A stretch of DNA of 64,000 nt from NCBI GenBank assembly GCA_036365455.1, contig JAWQUS010000019.1, positions 12,314,001 through 12,378,000 of the forward strand. Reading direction: 5' to 3'. The notes below the pieces were generated by a model. The model saw only the letters and a list, made by a program, of their open reading frames with translations. It did not search any database and was not told the DNA's origin. This DNA comes from Macrosoma leucophasiata. Lineage: Eukaryota > Arthropoda > Insecta > Lepidoptera > Hedylidae. Below are positions 1-10,631 of this stretch, in pieces. Numbering within the stretch: the first letter of the stretch is position 1; each line of letters opens with the position of its first letter. The translations under genes were made by a program, and so were the position numbers.

Positions 1-56
1 AAAAAACAAACAAAATAAATTAAAGTGAACAACAATTGAAATACATGTCAAACAAG
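1..56. repeat. Fragment of dispersed repeat K
   Basis: The first 56 bases match 21,565-21,620 almost exactly, so the window opens inside a dispersed repeat. The second copy is preceded by short repeats of the type GAATCAGAAACA, which often mark a LINE 3' end. The family itself is not identified. Bases 57-227 show nothing else that I recognise. Confidence 0.6.
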
Positions 57-227
57 ATAAAAAATATATGTAAAGTCAAGAATATCATTAAGATAAAACT
101 AAATGTAATAAACTAATGTAAAAAGTATATCAGTAGAATGTCTCATTTCCCCTTTACAAACTGATAACAAAGAGTAAAAAGAAAAGAAAAAGAGTCATTC
201 TTTGTCATTCACCGGCAAAGTTCCAAA

Positions 228-649
228 GCTAAATGGTAGTGTTCAGCAGTATCGTGATCCGGTTAGATGGTATTGTATGGCGCCGTAATATATATCACAG
301 AGATATGACACCGAAGGTCTCAGGGGTTGCAACGCTTCTGCATTTTGACTTGCAATTCCAAGCATACAGTTCACGTAAATGTTAAGTGATGACTGCCGAT
401 AGACATCGAACAAAAACTAAAGGTCGAAATGGAGATGCGATGCCACCTCTGAGACTTTAGTTGTTATGTCTCTGTGATAGTTATTACGGGGCCATACATT
501 AACATATAACCGGAATACGATAGTGCTGAACACAACGATTTTTCGGCAGATAGTTTCTAGTTATGCGGTGGTGCCTACGCTCTTAAACGCATTACTTAAC
601 ATCCATGTAAACTGCATGCTTTTTGGCCACACCCTTTACATAAAAAAAA
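228..649 (+). repeat. SINE-A copy split by an inverted SINE-A
   Basis: The first part (228-352) runs from the GCTAAATGGTAGTG motif to GCATTTTGAC. The tail (586-649) resumes at ACTTAACATCC and ends in CATAAAAAAAA. A minus-strand copy of the same family lies between them, so this older copy was hit by a sister element. The head (first ~70 bases) is missing. Confidence 0.75.
353..585 (-). repeat. SINE-A nested in another SINE-A
   Basis: This minus-strand copy runs from the tail side (GCATACAGTTCACG) to the GGTGGTGCCTACGC part of the head. It interrupts the plus-strand copy at 228-649. It has no poly(T) stretch, so the tail is truncated, and I see no clean target duplication. Confidence 0.7.
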
Positions 650-1264
650 GTATTTACATGCATACATACATAGATATGTACCACCGAAGAAATGTGCGGT
701 AGATCACGTCAGTGCCTTACTTGTACAATGTCTAATATTCAATGGTTTTGGATCATCGAAAACGTCTTCGATGGTGCATATAGTAATGTTTTTACTTGTA
801 TCCTTTCGTAAAAAAGAAACAAATCTATTCATCCAAATTCCAAAAAAAACAGGACCTAAATTCGCACTAGATCTAATCCTGATTCCCAGGAATCTAGTTT
901 ACGACCTACTTAATCTGAAACAAAGTACCAAGGCAACATAAAAGACGAAGCGATAAAAATTTCTTTCTTAATTCCCAACCGCACCTACAGCTATAACTTT
1001 AAGAACTATAACTTTAAATTGCTAAAGCGCTGTTCCGAGGCACGTGTAGTGACAGAATAATTTCCCGCGGTATTGTTTCAATTGCAGTATTTTAGCCAGC
1101 CTAGAGATCTCGAGCTCCTTTGTTATTAAAGAAAAGGTGGTGGCCAGGTTCACAAGCGGAGCGGGGAACACTTAAAATTTCTATTAAAGAGAAATAAAAG
1201 AATATCTGAAACCTTAAAAAGTAATTCAGAGATGAAAATTAAATGTAATTTAGATTATCCCTAC
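650..1264. other. No feature recognised
   Basis: This is AT-rich sequence with no persuasive reading frame. A short CATACATACATAGATA run at 660-676 is the only simple repeat. The end, near 1,080-1,150, contains a 'GGTGGCCAGG' phrase also seen in the block beginning near 1,900. Confidence 0.4.
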
Positions 1265-1990
1265 TAATTAATATTATAAATGTGAAAGTAACTCTGTCTG
1301 TCTGTCTGTCTGTTACCTTTTCACGTCCAAACGAGTGAACCGATTTTGATGAAATTTGGTACAGAGATAGAATTGACTTTGAGAACGAAGATAGGCTACT
1401 TTTTGTCTCCTTATATTATCCCCATCCCCCTTAAATAGGGTGTGGAAATTTGTATGGAGCATACCACAATTTTCAAGATAGAAACTTAAAACTCGGTATG
1501 TGAACTCTTTGAGTTTAACAAACAATATGTACATCATTTTTTTTTAGAAATCTGCCCCCATCCCTTCAAAACGGGGGGTGAAATTTGAAGGTATTGGGCT
1601 TTCCGCAGTGTTCAAGGTGGAAAGCCAAAAATTGGTATGCGGCCTCTTTGTTACTAAAAAAACAACTTTTACTTGATATTTATTTTTTTGGAAATCTGTC
1701 CCACCCCCTATCATAGGGGGTGGCAATTTGTAGGGAGCATTCCACAATTTTCAAGGTAGAAAGTTGAAACTTGGTATGCGGACTCTTTGAGCCTAACAAA
1801 TAATTTCGTAGGCACATTTTTTTTTTGACATTTGTCCCCATCCCCTTAACAGAGGGGGTAAAGTTTTGTATTGGACTTTAGCCAGAAATTGGTGGCCAGG
1901 CTCTTTGTTACGTAAGAAAACAACGTTAATGTTTTTAAAATATATACTTTTTTTTGGAAATCTGCCTCAACCCTCTAAGAGAGAGAGAGG
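1265..1990. repeat. Tandem ~150-bp repeat array
   Basis: The block opens with TATTATAAATGTGAAAGTAA and a (CTGT)n run. It then repeats a unit about 140-150 bases long, with copies near 1,395, 1,545, 1,692, 1,830 and 1,955. Each unit contains GAAATCTGYCCC, a C-run/G-run pair around TTAAATAGGGGG, TTTTCAAGGTAGAAA and a GGTATGCGGCTCTTTG-type phrase. The C-run and G-run can pair into a short hairpin in each unit. This resembles the non-coding repeats that trail some insect transposons, but I cannot name the family. Confidence 0.7.
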
Positions 1991-2029
1991 AGGTGATAGT
2001 TTGTACGGGTATTTTGTCAGTTTTTAATG

Positions 2030-2321
2030 CCGTTTTTTATGTCGTGAAAGTGGCAAACAATCATGCAGTTCACATTGATGTTAAGTGATGACTGCAGCCT
2101 ATAGACACTTACACAAAGACCAGAGGTCAAAATACAGTTGCGTTGCCACTCCTGAGTCCTAAGGTATTATGCCTCTATGCCGGAAATTATAGGGCCGTAC
2201 ATTACCACCTGTCCGGTACACGATAGTACTGAACACTACTATTTAGCGGAAAGTATATTAGGTAATGCGGTGGTGCCTATGCTCGCTAGCTCCATCAGTG
2301 GAGCTCAACCACCAGTAAAAT
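2030..2321 (-). repeat. SINE-A, near full length
   Basis: The copy runs from the tail (TTTTTTATGTCGTGAAAGTGGCAAACAA read on plus) to the head CTCAACCACCAGT. It carries a few substitutions, such as CTAGCTCC for CGAGCTCC. It abuts a repeat-H fragment at its head. Confidence 0.8.
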
Positions 2322-2431
2322 TGTGCGTCATTAGGGGAAAATATGTCATCACCACGCTTGGCCATCCGTAGGCGATCGCGTTGGCGTCAATATTCCCCAC
2401 GTTCTTATCGCCCTATGTTAATGGTATGGCC
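2322..2431 (+). repeat. Repeat-H fragment
   Basis: The phrases GTGCGTCATTAGG, CATCACCACGCTTGG and CCGTAGGCGATCGCG match the better-preserved repeat-H copies at 49,395 and 46,430. The fragment stops where the LINE reverse transcriptase begins, so it forms the 5' junction of that LINE. Confidence 0.6.
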
Positions 2432-3765
2432 ACCAATGATTTACCTGTCATAAGTAAAATTTTTGAAAAACTCATTTTAATTCAACTACTTGCACATTTT
2501 AACCATAATAAGCTTTTACATTGTCGACAGTTTGGATTTACTAGGGGTCGTTCAACTACCGATGCAGGTGTTGAACTTGTCAAACACATTTTTGAAGCTT
2601 GGGAAAAATCACCTAATGCACTAGGGGTATTCTGTGACTTTAGATAAGTTGCATTTGATTGCGTTCAGCATGAAACATTGGTCAGAAAGTTATATCACTA
2701 TGGCCTTCAAGATACCGCTCTCGAGCTTATGACTTCATACTTAAACAATAAAAATATGTGTGTTGATGTAAATGGGACAAGATCTCCCGGGACTTCAATG
2801 AATATGGGGGTCCCACAGGGCTCTATTTTAGGGCCATTTCTTTTCTTAGTCTATATTAATGACTTACCCTACATTATCAATGATGGCCAAGAGATGGTAT
2901 TGTTTGCTGATAATACTTCTTTAGTGTTCAAAATTAAAAGACAGGAGGTAGATTTTGACGCTGTAAACAATACTCTCTCTAATATAGTACATTGGTTTAG
3001 CGCCAATAGCCTTTCGTTAAATAGCAGTAAGACAAAATGTATTAAATTTACTACTCCTAACGTAAAACAGGTTGAAACCAATGTTAAGACAAATGAGGAA
3101 GTATTGGAGATCGTAGAATCCACGGTATTTCTTGGCATTACCGTGGATGCTAAATTGCAATGGGGTCCCCATATTCCCAAGTTAGCTTGTAGACTTAGCT
3201 CGACAGCGTTTGATGTGAAAAAGAATAGACTATTAACAAACGTCGAGACGGCTCGCCTTGTTTATTTTAGTTATTTTCACAGTATAATGTCCTATGGCAT
3301 TTTGCTATGGGGAAATGCCGCCGACATCAACACTATTTTTGTACTGCAAAAGAGAGCCGTCCGGGCTATCTACGGGATGAGTCCGAGGGTATCTCTTAGA
3401 GATAAATTTAAAGAAATAAATATTCTGACTGTAGCTTCGCAATACATTTATGAAAATGTATTATATGTCCGTAAAAGCATTAATGAGTTTCCTACAATAG
3501 GTAACAATCACAGTATAAATACTAGGAACAAATACAAATTGTCCGTGCATGCAACGCGGCTGAATAGGGTCAGTAATTCTTTTAGAGGTCAATGTATACG
3601 GTTCTTTAATCAAATCCCCAAAAACGTTCAAAGTCTATCGATCAATAAATTTAAGAAAGTAATGAAATAACGTTTATATAAATGTAATTACTATAAGACC
3701 TGTGATTATCTTAATGATAGTACATCTTGGGATTATAGCGATCGCTGCCAGGCTATTTCATGATA
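2432..3765 (+). pseudogene. Non-LTR reverse transcriptase relic (jockey/CR1-like)
   Basis: This is a broken non-LTR retrotransposon ORF covering the reverse transcriptase domain and the C-terminal region. The reading begins at VISKIFEKLI and passes the FGFTRGRST motif. It is stopped by TAA at 2,645-2,647, just before the catalytic block that reads VAFDCV (normally KAFDCV). After that it reads GVPQGSILGP near 2,800 and LFADN at 2,903-2,914. The family's catalytic FADD is therefore FADN here, which should abolish polymerase activity. The frame continues to a TAA at 3,668-3,670, after which homology resumes (CDYLNDSTSW) to about 3,765, so there are at least two premature stops. The 5' end, including the endonuclease, is missing. 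Assignment to the jockey/CR1 group is from motif style; the exact clade is uncertain. Confidence 0.9.
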
Positions 3766-4884
3766 CTGTTATTTCGTGTATTCTGTAATTAGTATTGTTA
3801 AGGGTTGATTAATGTGAATACCCTGGCTGTAAATTAATTCCATATTTTATTTTGCCGTATGCATATCCGGAGCAGTCATGCACGCTTAAATGTCTTTGCC
3901 TTTGGCGGCGTCGTGTGGCGGGTTGCTCACTTCCCTCTAAAATGGTCGAGGAGGGCAATGGCTGTCACATGCGTCATACTCGTGAATGGGTGCTGTTGGT
4001 GGAGACTGGTCTGTTCTGGTTTGCAGGAGCTACATCACATTTAGTAGATAGCAGTTTATTTGCATCTATGCTATGGACGTTCACATTATTTGATTTTTCA
4101 CGATAATCTGTACTAGATTTAAGCTCTCATTTAAAAGAGTTCTCACTGAGTTTGTTGGGTAGCGGAGTTCTTCTCATTAGTGACTGTACTTGGAACTCTG
4201 CTAAGTGAATAACTTTGATCTTGACGAATAAGTTTTTCTTTTTCTTCATTTATCATCATCATTGAAGGAATTGAAAAATTTTGTGATTATTATGTTTTAA
4301 CTAAGTAGTTTAAATTCTAATTTTTAATTTACTATTAATATATAATTTTGCTTTACTTTATGTAATGGTTATTCACTCTAGGTATTTTATATATTTCTTG
4401 ACGTTTTGAAAGTATCTGTAAAGATCTATTCGAAATAAAAATATTTTCTATTTCTATGTTATTCTATTGAAGATTATAGCAATTAACATCAGCAAGCTCG
4501 CCCTTTGTATTCGCTTAATATTTTTATTAATTAATGAAAATATAGTTGTGTTTAAATACCTTCCGCTCCGCTAATGATGATAGCCACAACGCATAACCAT
4601 TTATAGTGGTGTAGCCCACTCGAGCGGCTAACACCGACTGACGAGGCTACATGACTAGCGATTTATGACGTACCCTCGGCGACACAAGCCACGCTGCCTT
4701 CCGATTGTATTGTACGATTATGAATCATATATTACAATTCAGAACTGCGTGGTAGGTTCTAGTGATTAGTTTGAGACTGATAATTTAAGGCTTTTGCTAG
4801 TGAAAGAAGTCAAGAACATAGGTCGCGTTACCTGATTTATCTGCTGCTATAAAAAACATGACAATAAACACTATTTCAATTACA
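3766..4884. other. LINE 3' flank and unrecognised AT-rich DNA
   Basis: The first ~90 bases may be the LINE 3' untranslated region. 3,850-4,100 is more GC-rich and holds two overlapping short frames, neither with recognisable motifs. 4,600-4,700 contains a GTAGCCCACTCGAG stretch with no match elsewhere in the window. No gene is supported. Confidence 0.4.
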
Positions 4885-5095
4885 TTCCGCCACTTCGGCC
4901 GAAAGATGGACCACAGCCTCCGCATATGGGGGATATATCATATTCGACACGCTTGACATGTGGATTGACGATCAAAATGGCCGATAGATCGGTACACTTA
5001 CTACCGCCCCATTGGAATAGTTTAACCGCCATTGTTCGGTTGACTGACTGCACTAGTGGAAGAATTCTTTTCCAGACGAAGAATAGTCTCTAAAA
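4885..5095 (+). repeat. Repeat-H copy
   Basis: It begins with CGGCCGAAAGATGGACCACAG, the reverse of the RTE-like tail. It continues through ACTTACTACCGCCCC, ATTGTTCGGTTGACTGACTG and GGAAGAATTC. On the minus strand this reads body first and RTE-like tail last. Confidence 0.65.
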
Positions 5096-6140
5096 AATTA
5101 AATATCTCATCAAAACATGAAATTAATTAATGGATTCAAACACAAACATGTAGTCACTCAACTGAAAATCGACAACACTGGCAGTGAATTGTTAACACAT
5201 AATGAATATTAGAGTAAAATAGTTCTAAACAAAACACTGTAAATATGTAGCAGTTTAAATTAGTTGACGCAATTAGCGCTGAGCTAATACGTCAATTGAT
5301 TGCGGATACAAAATGGCGGATGAGTTAACAATTAATGTAGTTCAAACAGTTTGACGTGAATATATGAACGCTGTTTACGTGGACGTGGCCAAAGGTGTAT
5401 TGTTGGGGGTATTTTGTATGTGCTGAAGGTGCCAAAGGAGATGTTGCAAAAATGTATGGACCTCCGGCCATGTATTGTACACAATATCATTAAACAGGCA
5501 AAATCAATATAAAAACGTTTTAAACTGCATATTTTCACTTATTTACCTTTGTTAGCAGTTACAAAATATTATTTGCAGTTAGAATTGCAACTCAAAACCA
5601 ACATGGCGAATATGGCGGGCGATGTCATTTTGACATTTTTATTTTTTTAATTGTATTTTGATTATATAGTACTTGGAGAAAAATTAATATTTTCTAATTA
5701 CTATCAAACTCGATTGATCCCAAGTGTCGGCTGTATCGCCGCCATGTTTAACAACGTTGAAAATGATAAAATCGTTTGAATTAAATGTGGTTGTAACTCT
5801 AAAATATATTCTTGAATAAATTAATTGTATTTTTTTCGGATTCTTCTTTAATTTACCCATTTTTTGAGGACGTGTACGAACCAGAGCCGAGCTCGCAACA
5901 TCTCCTTTGTTATTTACATAGATGGTTAGTGAATACTTTAAAAATTGACTTCAGGCCTGAACCCGCGATCTCCCGTCCAGCCGCTCTCCCAACTTAACTA
6001 GCGAAGTCCACATCTGCTTTTTCCTTGATAATTATTGCATTGCCTTGAGTGGCAGTAGCGACAGCTAGCAGCAATAAATCCGTTCCGTAGAGGTTCCTTA
6101 GAGAATTATTAGTACGCGCGGACGAAGTCGTGGGCAGAAG
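5096..6140. other. No gene recognised
   Basis: This is AT-rich sequence with several ATGGCG-containing phrases (5,313, 5,603, 5,612). An AAAGGAGATGTTGCAA motif at 5,434 recurs inverted near 5,888. A similar AAAGGAGATGTTTCAA occurs at 30,805 inside the hAT element, so part of this block may be an old relative of that element. This is suggestive only. Confidence 0.35.
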
Positions 6141-6146
6141 CTTGTA

Positions 6147-6828
6147 TAATATAATCGTATGCGCGAAGCAACTCGGTCATACGCTATCTTCCGTACAAGA
6201 CGAATACTTTGTATTTCGTCAGTGTTCCACTAGATGGCGCCTTATGTAGTGGACGCTACATCACTCCTCTCCAAAACCGGAGGTTGATGTTATCGAGAGA
6301 GCTGTCAGAGCTTCTCGCGAAGCTGTGCTACTGCCAAAGTCCCAGTGAGTCGAGGTAGTTGCTGCGTAGTAGTTGCTGCGGGAACGGCGCAGTGTGCTAA
6401 CGCTGATGTCGCTGCAGACGTCTGGAGTATCCCTGATGAAGCCGAGGGTGCTGGCTGGTGTGCCTTGATTACCGCTCGATCAGGTGCCAGTGATGTGAGG
6501 GATTATTCCTCAGGGATGATGTCATCAGAGGTGCTGCAGAGTTGCTGGTGAGGAAGTTGCTTCCAATCACGTCGGAGTCAGCACGATGGAGAAACGGATG
6601 GAAATATCCCTCGGACCAAAAGGGAGGATCTTCCAATCAGGCGAGGTAATAGCGTCTGTCGGTCTGCTGTCCAACGATAAACGTTGGGAAGAGTTGTATA
6701 TAGGGCAACTCTTGCAAAAAACTTCGTATGTGCGATGTAACTTGGTCATACGCCATCTTCCGTACTAGACAAGTACTTTGTATTTCATCAGTTTTCCACA
6801 AGGTGGCGCTTTACGTTGTAGACGCTAA
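6147..6828 (-). mobile_element. Miniature LTR retroelement, two LTRs
   Basis: Two related stretches lie in the same orientation about 570 bases apart. The 3' LTR starts on the minus strand at 6,260 with TGTAGCGTCCACTACAT and is cut off near 6,147. Directly upstream of it is a purine-rich run (plus-strand TCACTCCTCTCC, 6,261-6,272) that fits a polypurine tract. The 5' LTR covers about 6,828 to 6,590 and contains a TATA-like TATATACAACTC. Between them are only about 320 bases with no gag or pol. This is a deleted or TRIM-type element dependent on a partner. A related solo LTR lies at 17,618. The primer binding site could not be identified. Confidence 0.6.
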
Positions 6829-7215
6829 AGGTCGTTATTTTTTACGATTGATGAAATTTATTGTTTAGCACTTACTTTTAATTGTTAACCGATTGTTAGA
6901 TTTGTACGGGTAATGGTAAGATTGAAAATGCAAAAATATAATGATTACCATGATAGGATAATTGAACTAGATATATAAAATAAACACGAACACGTGAACC
7001 GCAGCAGTACCCACCGCAGCCCATATTTAGTTAGCGTTTGATCACCCAACAGTTATTTGCTACGGTTATTTGTAATGGCGTCTATGTTTGGCCCGACCTC
7101 ATATTGGCTGCGGAATTGGAACTAAATTTGTAATTTGATACAAACTAAATAACCCGTCTTTCGCATTTGATTTGTGACGGTAATGATTTTTGCTCTACCA
7201 GCGATTTTACTAGCG
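6829..7215. other. No feature recognised
   Basis: This is AT-rich flank with no long frame and no match to the other repeats of the window. Confidence 0.35.
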
Positions 7216-7396
7216 TTTATTTTGGAAACCCCAAAACATAGAGCAACACGGACTGGAAGGGAGTAGTCATGCGCAGGCATTCTGTCAACGTACAAGCACA
7301 AGACAAGTGTTCATACGCCTGTAATCTATGTTTAAGTGTGTGCGTGAAATTGTCTATGTATTTTGTTAAAGTCACGGTGTGAATTTTGTAGTGTGT

Positions 7397-7480
7397 GTGT
7401 ATCTTCACGCCAGGTCCCTAACGGGGTAGGCAGAGAGTGTAGAGCGCCAGATATCCCTTCATCATTATCTTCATACATAT
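7397..7480 (-). pseudogene. LINE-B 3' fragment
   Basis: The fragment contains ATCTTCACGCCAGGTCCC, the reverse of the LINE-B C-terminal coding and tail sequence. It is truncated after CTTCATACATAT. Confidence 0.6.
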
Positions 7481-7956
7481 GTAGCGGAGCTACTTTAATA
7501 TTAATTTTAGTTGTTATTTTTATTAAAACATAGCTTTTATAATTTACGTACATAATTTTATTTTATATGTAAAATTAAATAATCAACGAACAGCCAGAAA
7601 ATCCAATTCTTGTTTACGTAGAGATGTTCGAACCCTCCCGAACGGTGACGGCCTGCGCGCTCGGATTCATTCGGGAGTCGGGAGTGTTCGGACGGTCATT
7701 CCGATTCGATATGACATCAATGCAAGACGTCTGACGCTCTGCGGTATATCGAGCCGCCATTTGCTTTTGCATGTTTTTCGCTATTGTGCTTGTGCTAACT
7801 TACTCCTTCTTTTATACTTTAGTTATTGTGTACCTTTCCGTAAATAAACTTTCCGTGCTACTCAACATCCGGAATTATTATTTGGAGCCCAGAAACTTAA
7901 TACACAGTTACTTTATAGTCGTAGTGTTTTACCTGCATATCTACCACTACATATAC

Positions 7957-8010
7957 ACGCCGATTCCTAAGACTTTTGACCCCACCATCAGACAGAACTC
8001 GACCTATTTG
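7957..8010 (-). pseudogene. LINE-B C-terminal fragment
   Basis: The minus strand reads HDQIGRVLSDGGVKSLRNRR, the segment that precedes the ACMKR part seen at 17,078. It shows that repeat B is a protein-coding LINE 3' end rather than a SINE. It is cut on both sides. Confidence 0.65.
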
Positions 8011-8107
8011 GTCATGGTAGTTTCGTAGTAATAGACGATTTTTGTAATGTGTGTGTGTCACACGTATTTTCCTCCGCAAAAAATAAGAGACTGTTTTGCA
8101 TCGGTAT

Positions 8108-8328
8108 CTATCTGCCGCCAAATGTTCAGCACTATCGTGTGCCGGTTAGAGGGTGATGTATGGCCCGTAATAACTATCACAGAGACAAAACAAATAAGGT
8201 CTCAGGGGTCAACGCATCTGCATTTTGAACTCTGGTTTTAGTGTAGATGTCAAGAGGCTGCAGTCATCATTTATCATCCATGTGATCTGCATGTTGTTTG
8301 CCACTTTTGTTACATAAAAAAACTTTTA
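8108..8328 (+). repeat. SINE-A, head missing
   Basis: It starts at CTGCCGCCAAATG and runs to CCACTTTTGTTACATAAAAAAA. It adjoins the MITE-G fragment directly. Confidence 0.75.
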
Positions 8329-8496
8329 CTTTTCAAGTCTATGGATTGTGAATAGACAAGACATAGACATGGTAACATTACTATAGTATTAAAAAAAAAT
8401 ATTTAAACTGCCGAAGAAACTAAATAGCAGTCGGGCTCGTTTTGTATTTTTGTCTACAAACAAGACGTTTGTAGATAAAATGTACTGTATGTAGGG

Positions 8497-8632
8497 TGGA
8501 GTATAAAGTCTTAGGAATCGGCGTACACGTATGTATGAAAGCGGAAAAGGTATGGGAGGTGTGTCAGGACCTGTCCTTATCTGCCGCTCTGGCTATCCCG
8601 TGAGGGACTTTGCGTGAAGATACGTACATACA
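8497..8632 (+). pseudogene. LINE-B 3' fragment
   Basis: It begins with AGTCTTAGGAATCGGCGTAC and contains GTGTGTCAGGACC, coding for a degraded form of VCQDRD. It ends in GAAGATACGTACATACATT, the 3' tail of the element. It is 5' truncated and frame-broken. 8,640-8,974 shows nothing I recognise. Confidence 0.65.
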
Positions 8633-8974
8633 TTCTCAACATTTGAATTATAATAAATGGGCGACCACTAGTTCTTAAAATTACACTCAAATTACAAATC
8701 GAAATAGGCTGAATACACACTTGATAACCGGAATTGTGACGAACGTCGCTCTGGATAATGAAATCAATTTGCAGCCAGAGGGCGACCAATTAAAATGTAG
8801 TGCAAGTGTGCACCGCGCCGAATACAACAGTGTGTTGTTAACAACTGTTGACGATTTCTCTGCCGTTTGGGTGTTTCGATTGAATTGGTGATCAGAATAG
8901 GTGTGTTAGAAAGATTTATCCTTTGGTATTATTACGTTTTTGATAAATGGTGGTATTGGTGGTTTTTGATTTTT

Positions 8975-9260
8975 ACTGGTGGTAGAGCTCCAGTGACGGA
9001 GCTCGCGGGCGTAGGCACCACCGCATTACCTGATTTACTTGCCGCTAAATGGTAGTGTTCAGCACTATCGTGTTCCGGTCAGGTGGTAATGTACGGCCCT
9101 GTAATTTCCGGCACAGAGGCATAACACCTTAGGCCTCAGGAGTGGTAACGCATTTGCATTTTGACCTTGGTCTTTGTGTGGGTGTCTATAGGCTGCAGTC
9201 ATCACTTAACATCAATGTGAACTGCATGCTTGTTTGACACTTCAATTACATAAAAAAAAA
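8975..9260 (+). repeat. SINE-A, full length
   Basis: This is a complete copy from ACTGGTGGTAGAGCTCC to CATAAAAAAAAA, 286 bases. A TGGTTT follows the tail and also occurs ~15 bases before the head, a possible but unproven target duplication. Confidence 0.85.
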
Positions 9261-9313
9261 TGGTTTGAAATTAAATTTAAGCTGCGCTTATCTTGCGAGC
9301 ACTCTTTATTAGA

Positions 9314-10471
9314 TTAGAATCCCACTGCAGAATCATTTCGTTCATCCAGATATGCTGCAAACCTTTGATCGAAAAATGCATATTTATAATCTAGTATATC
9401 CACTAGATTGCCTTTCAAGAAATGGCCGCAAGTATGTTTTTATTAATTTTTTGGGAACGAATTTTACTTTGCTTGTTTTTTCTGTATAAAGACTGAAAAA
9501 TCACGGTTACAGGTGCGCACTTGGCCGCTCCTATATATTTTCGTTCCGCCCCGATAACTTGTTACGTCCACAACGTACATGTTTTATTTAAAAATCAAAT
9601 TAAAGCTATTTTTTTTCTCATTTTAAGGGTTCCGTAGTAAACAAGGAACCCTTATAGTTTCGCCATGTCCGTCTCTCTGTCTGTCTGTCTGTCCGTCCGC
9701 GGTTTAGCGCAAAAACTATAAGTACTAGAGACTTGAAATTCGGTATAAGTATACACCTTAATTACGCCGACAAAGTGGTAGAATAAAAACATGAAAAAAA
9801 AAATTAGGGTAACCTACCTAAAAATTAGGGTACTTTTTGTACTTGTAACGCGCAAATATTTTTTTTTAATTTTCGATTTCCATATTGTGTGGGGTATCGT
9901 TGGATAGGTCTTTAAAAAATATTATGGGTGGCCAAACATCATTTTTCTATATAGATAACTGTTTGTGACTTATTAAGCTTTAAAGTGCAAATTTTCGTTA
10001 GACTCAAGTGTCCCCCCCCCCCCCCCTACAGACTAAACGGTTATTGTTAGAAATTCAAACGCTACGGCAATAGTAGCTACATATAACGAAATTAAAAGGA
10101 AAACTATCACACTTAAGTTGGCCTTGTAAGTTTGCGAGTAATAGTCGATCAAATGTATTTTACTCGAAAATTTCGAACAAGTCCATACAAAATATATATT
10201 TTTTTTTCATTACATCTCTTACTCTGTAACTACGGAACCCTACACTGCGCGTGGGCCCGACATGTACTTGACCGGTTTTTATGATATACGGGAGCCAAAT
10301 TAAGATAAGAGTAGCTGGCTGTTGAAGATAAAATAATTTCATTAAAAATACTTGCAACCAATTTCTGATAGGCAACCTAGTGGATATATAATCTTTAGAT
10401 TATAAATATGTGTAAAAATTAGGTTTGCAGCCTATTTAAATGAACGAAATACTTCTGCATTGGGATCCTAA
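9314..10471. mobile_element. Foldback DNA transposon F, copy 1
   Basis: Long inverted repeats of about 130 bases end the element. The left arm (9,314-9,445) starts TTAGAATCCCACTGCAGAAT and the right arm (about 10,345-10,471) is its reverse complement with a few differences. A second copy at 50,090 has the same arms, and shares an internal segment (here about 9,490-9,590) in the opposite orientation. The flanks are consistent with a TA target, although TTA/TAA is also possible. There is no transposase. The interior carries a copy of repeat E at 9,626-10,280, which explains the larger size of this copy. Confidence 0.75.
9626..10280 (+). repeat. Repeat E nested in foldback F
   Basis: It runs from GGGTTCCGTAGTAAACAAGG to CCGACATGTACTTGACCGG. 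It includes a CTGTCTGTCTGTCTGT run, a 15-base C-run near 10,013-10,026 and CTACGGAACCCTACACTGCG. GGTTCCGTAG at one end and CTACGGAACC near the other form short inverted repeats. Reverse copies occur at 14,538, 26,676 and 47,072. It carries no coding capacity. Confidence 0.7.
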
Positions 10472-10568
10472 CCGAGAACTTGTTTTGTTGTGAAAAAGCA
10501 TTACATTCTCGCCGCTAGTCTCATACTCTGTTAGAAAACTGTTGACGTTAAGTGATTCAATATTTTTA

Positions 10569-10631
10569 GATGGTTAAGCATCCTCCCGCGATAAAACTAC
10601 CGCCACTGCGATCGCCAATCCGCTTGCCAAG
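10569..10631 (-). repeat. Repeat-H fragment
   Basis: The phrase GATAAAACTACCGCCACTGC followed by GATCGCCAATCCGC is the H body. It is cut by the tail of the next SINE-A. Confidence 0.6.

Larger units (their letters stand above)
7226..8107 (-). repeat. MITE-G copy, broken by insertions
   Basis: 7,226-7,396 begins with ACATAGAGCAACACGG and reads like the MITE-G copy at 31,560. 8,013-8,107 carries its later part (TAATAGACGATTTTTG, CGCAAAAAATAAGAGACTGTTTTGCATCGG). The interval holds LINE-B fragments at 7,397-7,480 and 7,957-8,010 plus about 470 unrecognised bases (7,481-7,956). Together these indicate one MITE split by later insertions. Confidence 0.6.

Noticed and set aside
8975..9260. SINE-A as a 3' fragment of one of the LINEs in this window
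   Set aside because: Its end does not match the 3' ends of the LINEs at 2.4, 13.5 or 36.7 kb, and full-length copies share the same 5' start and target duplications.
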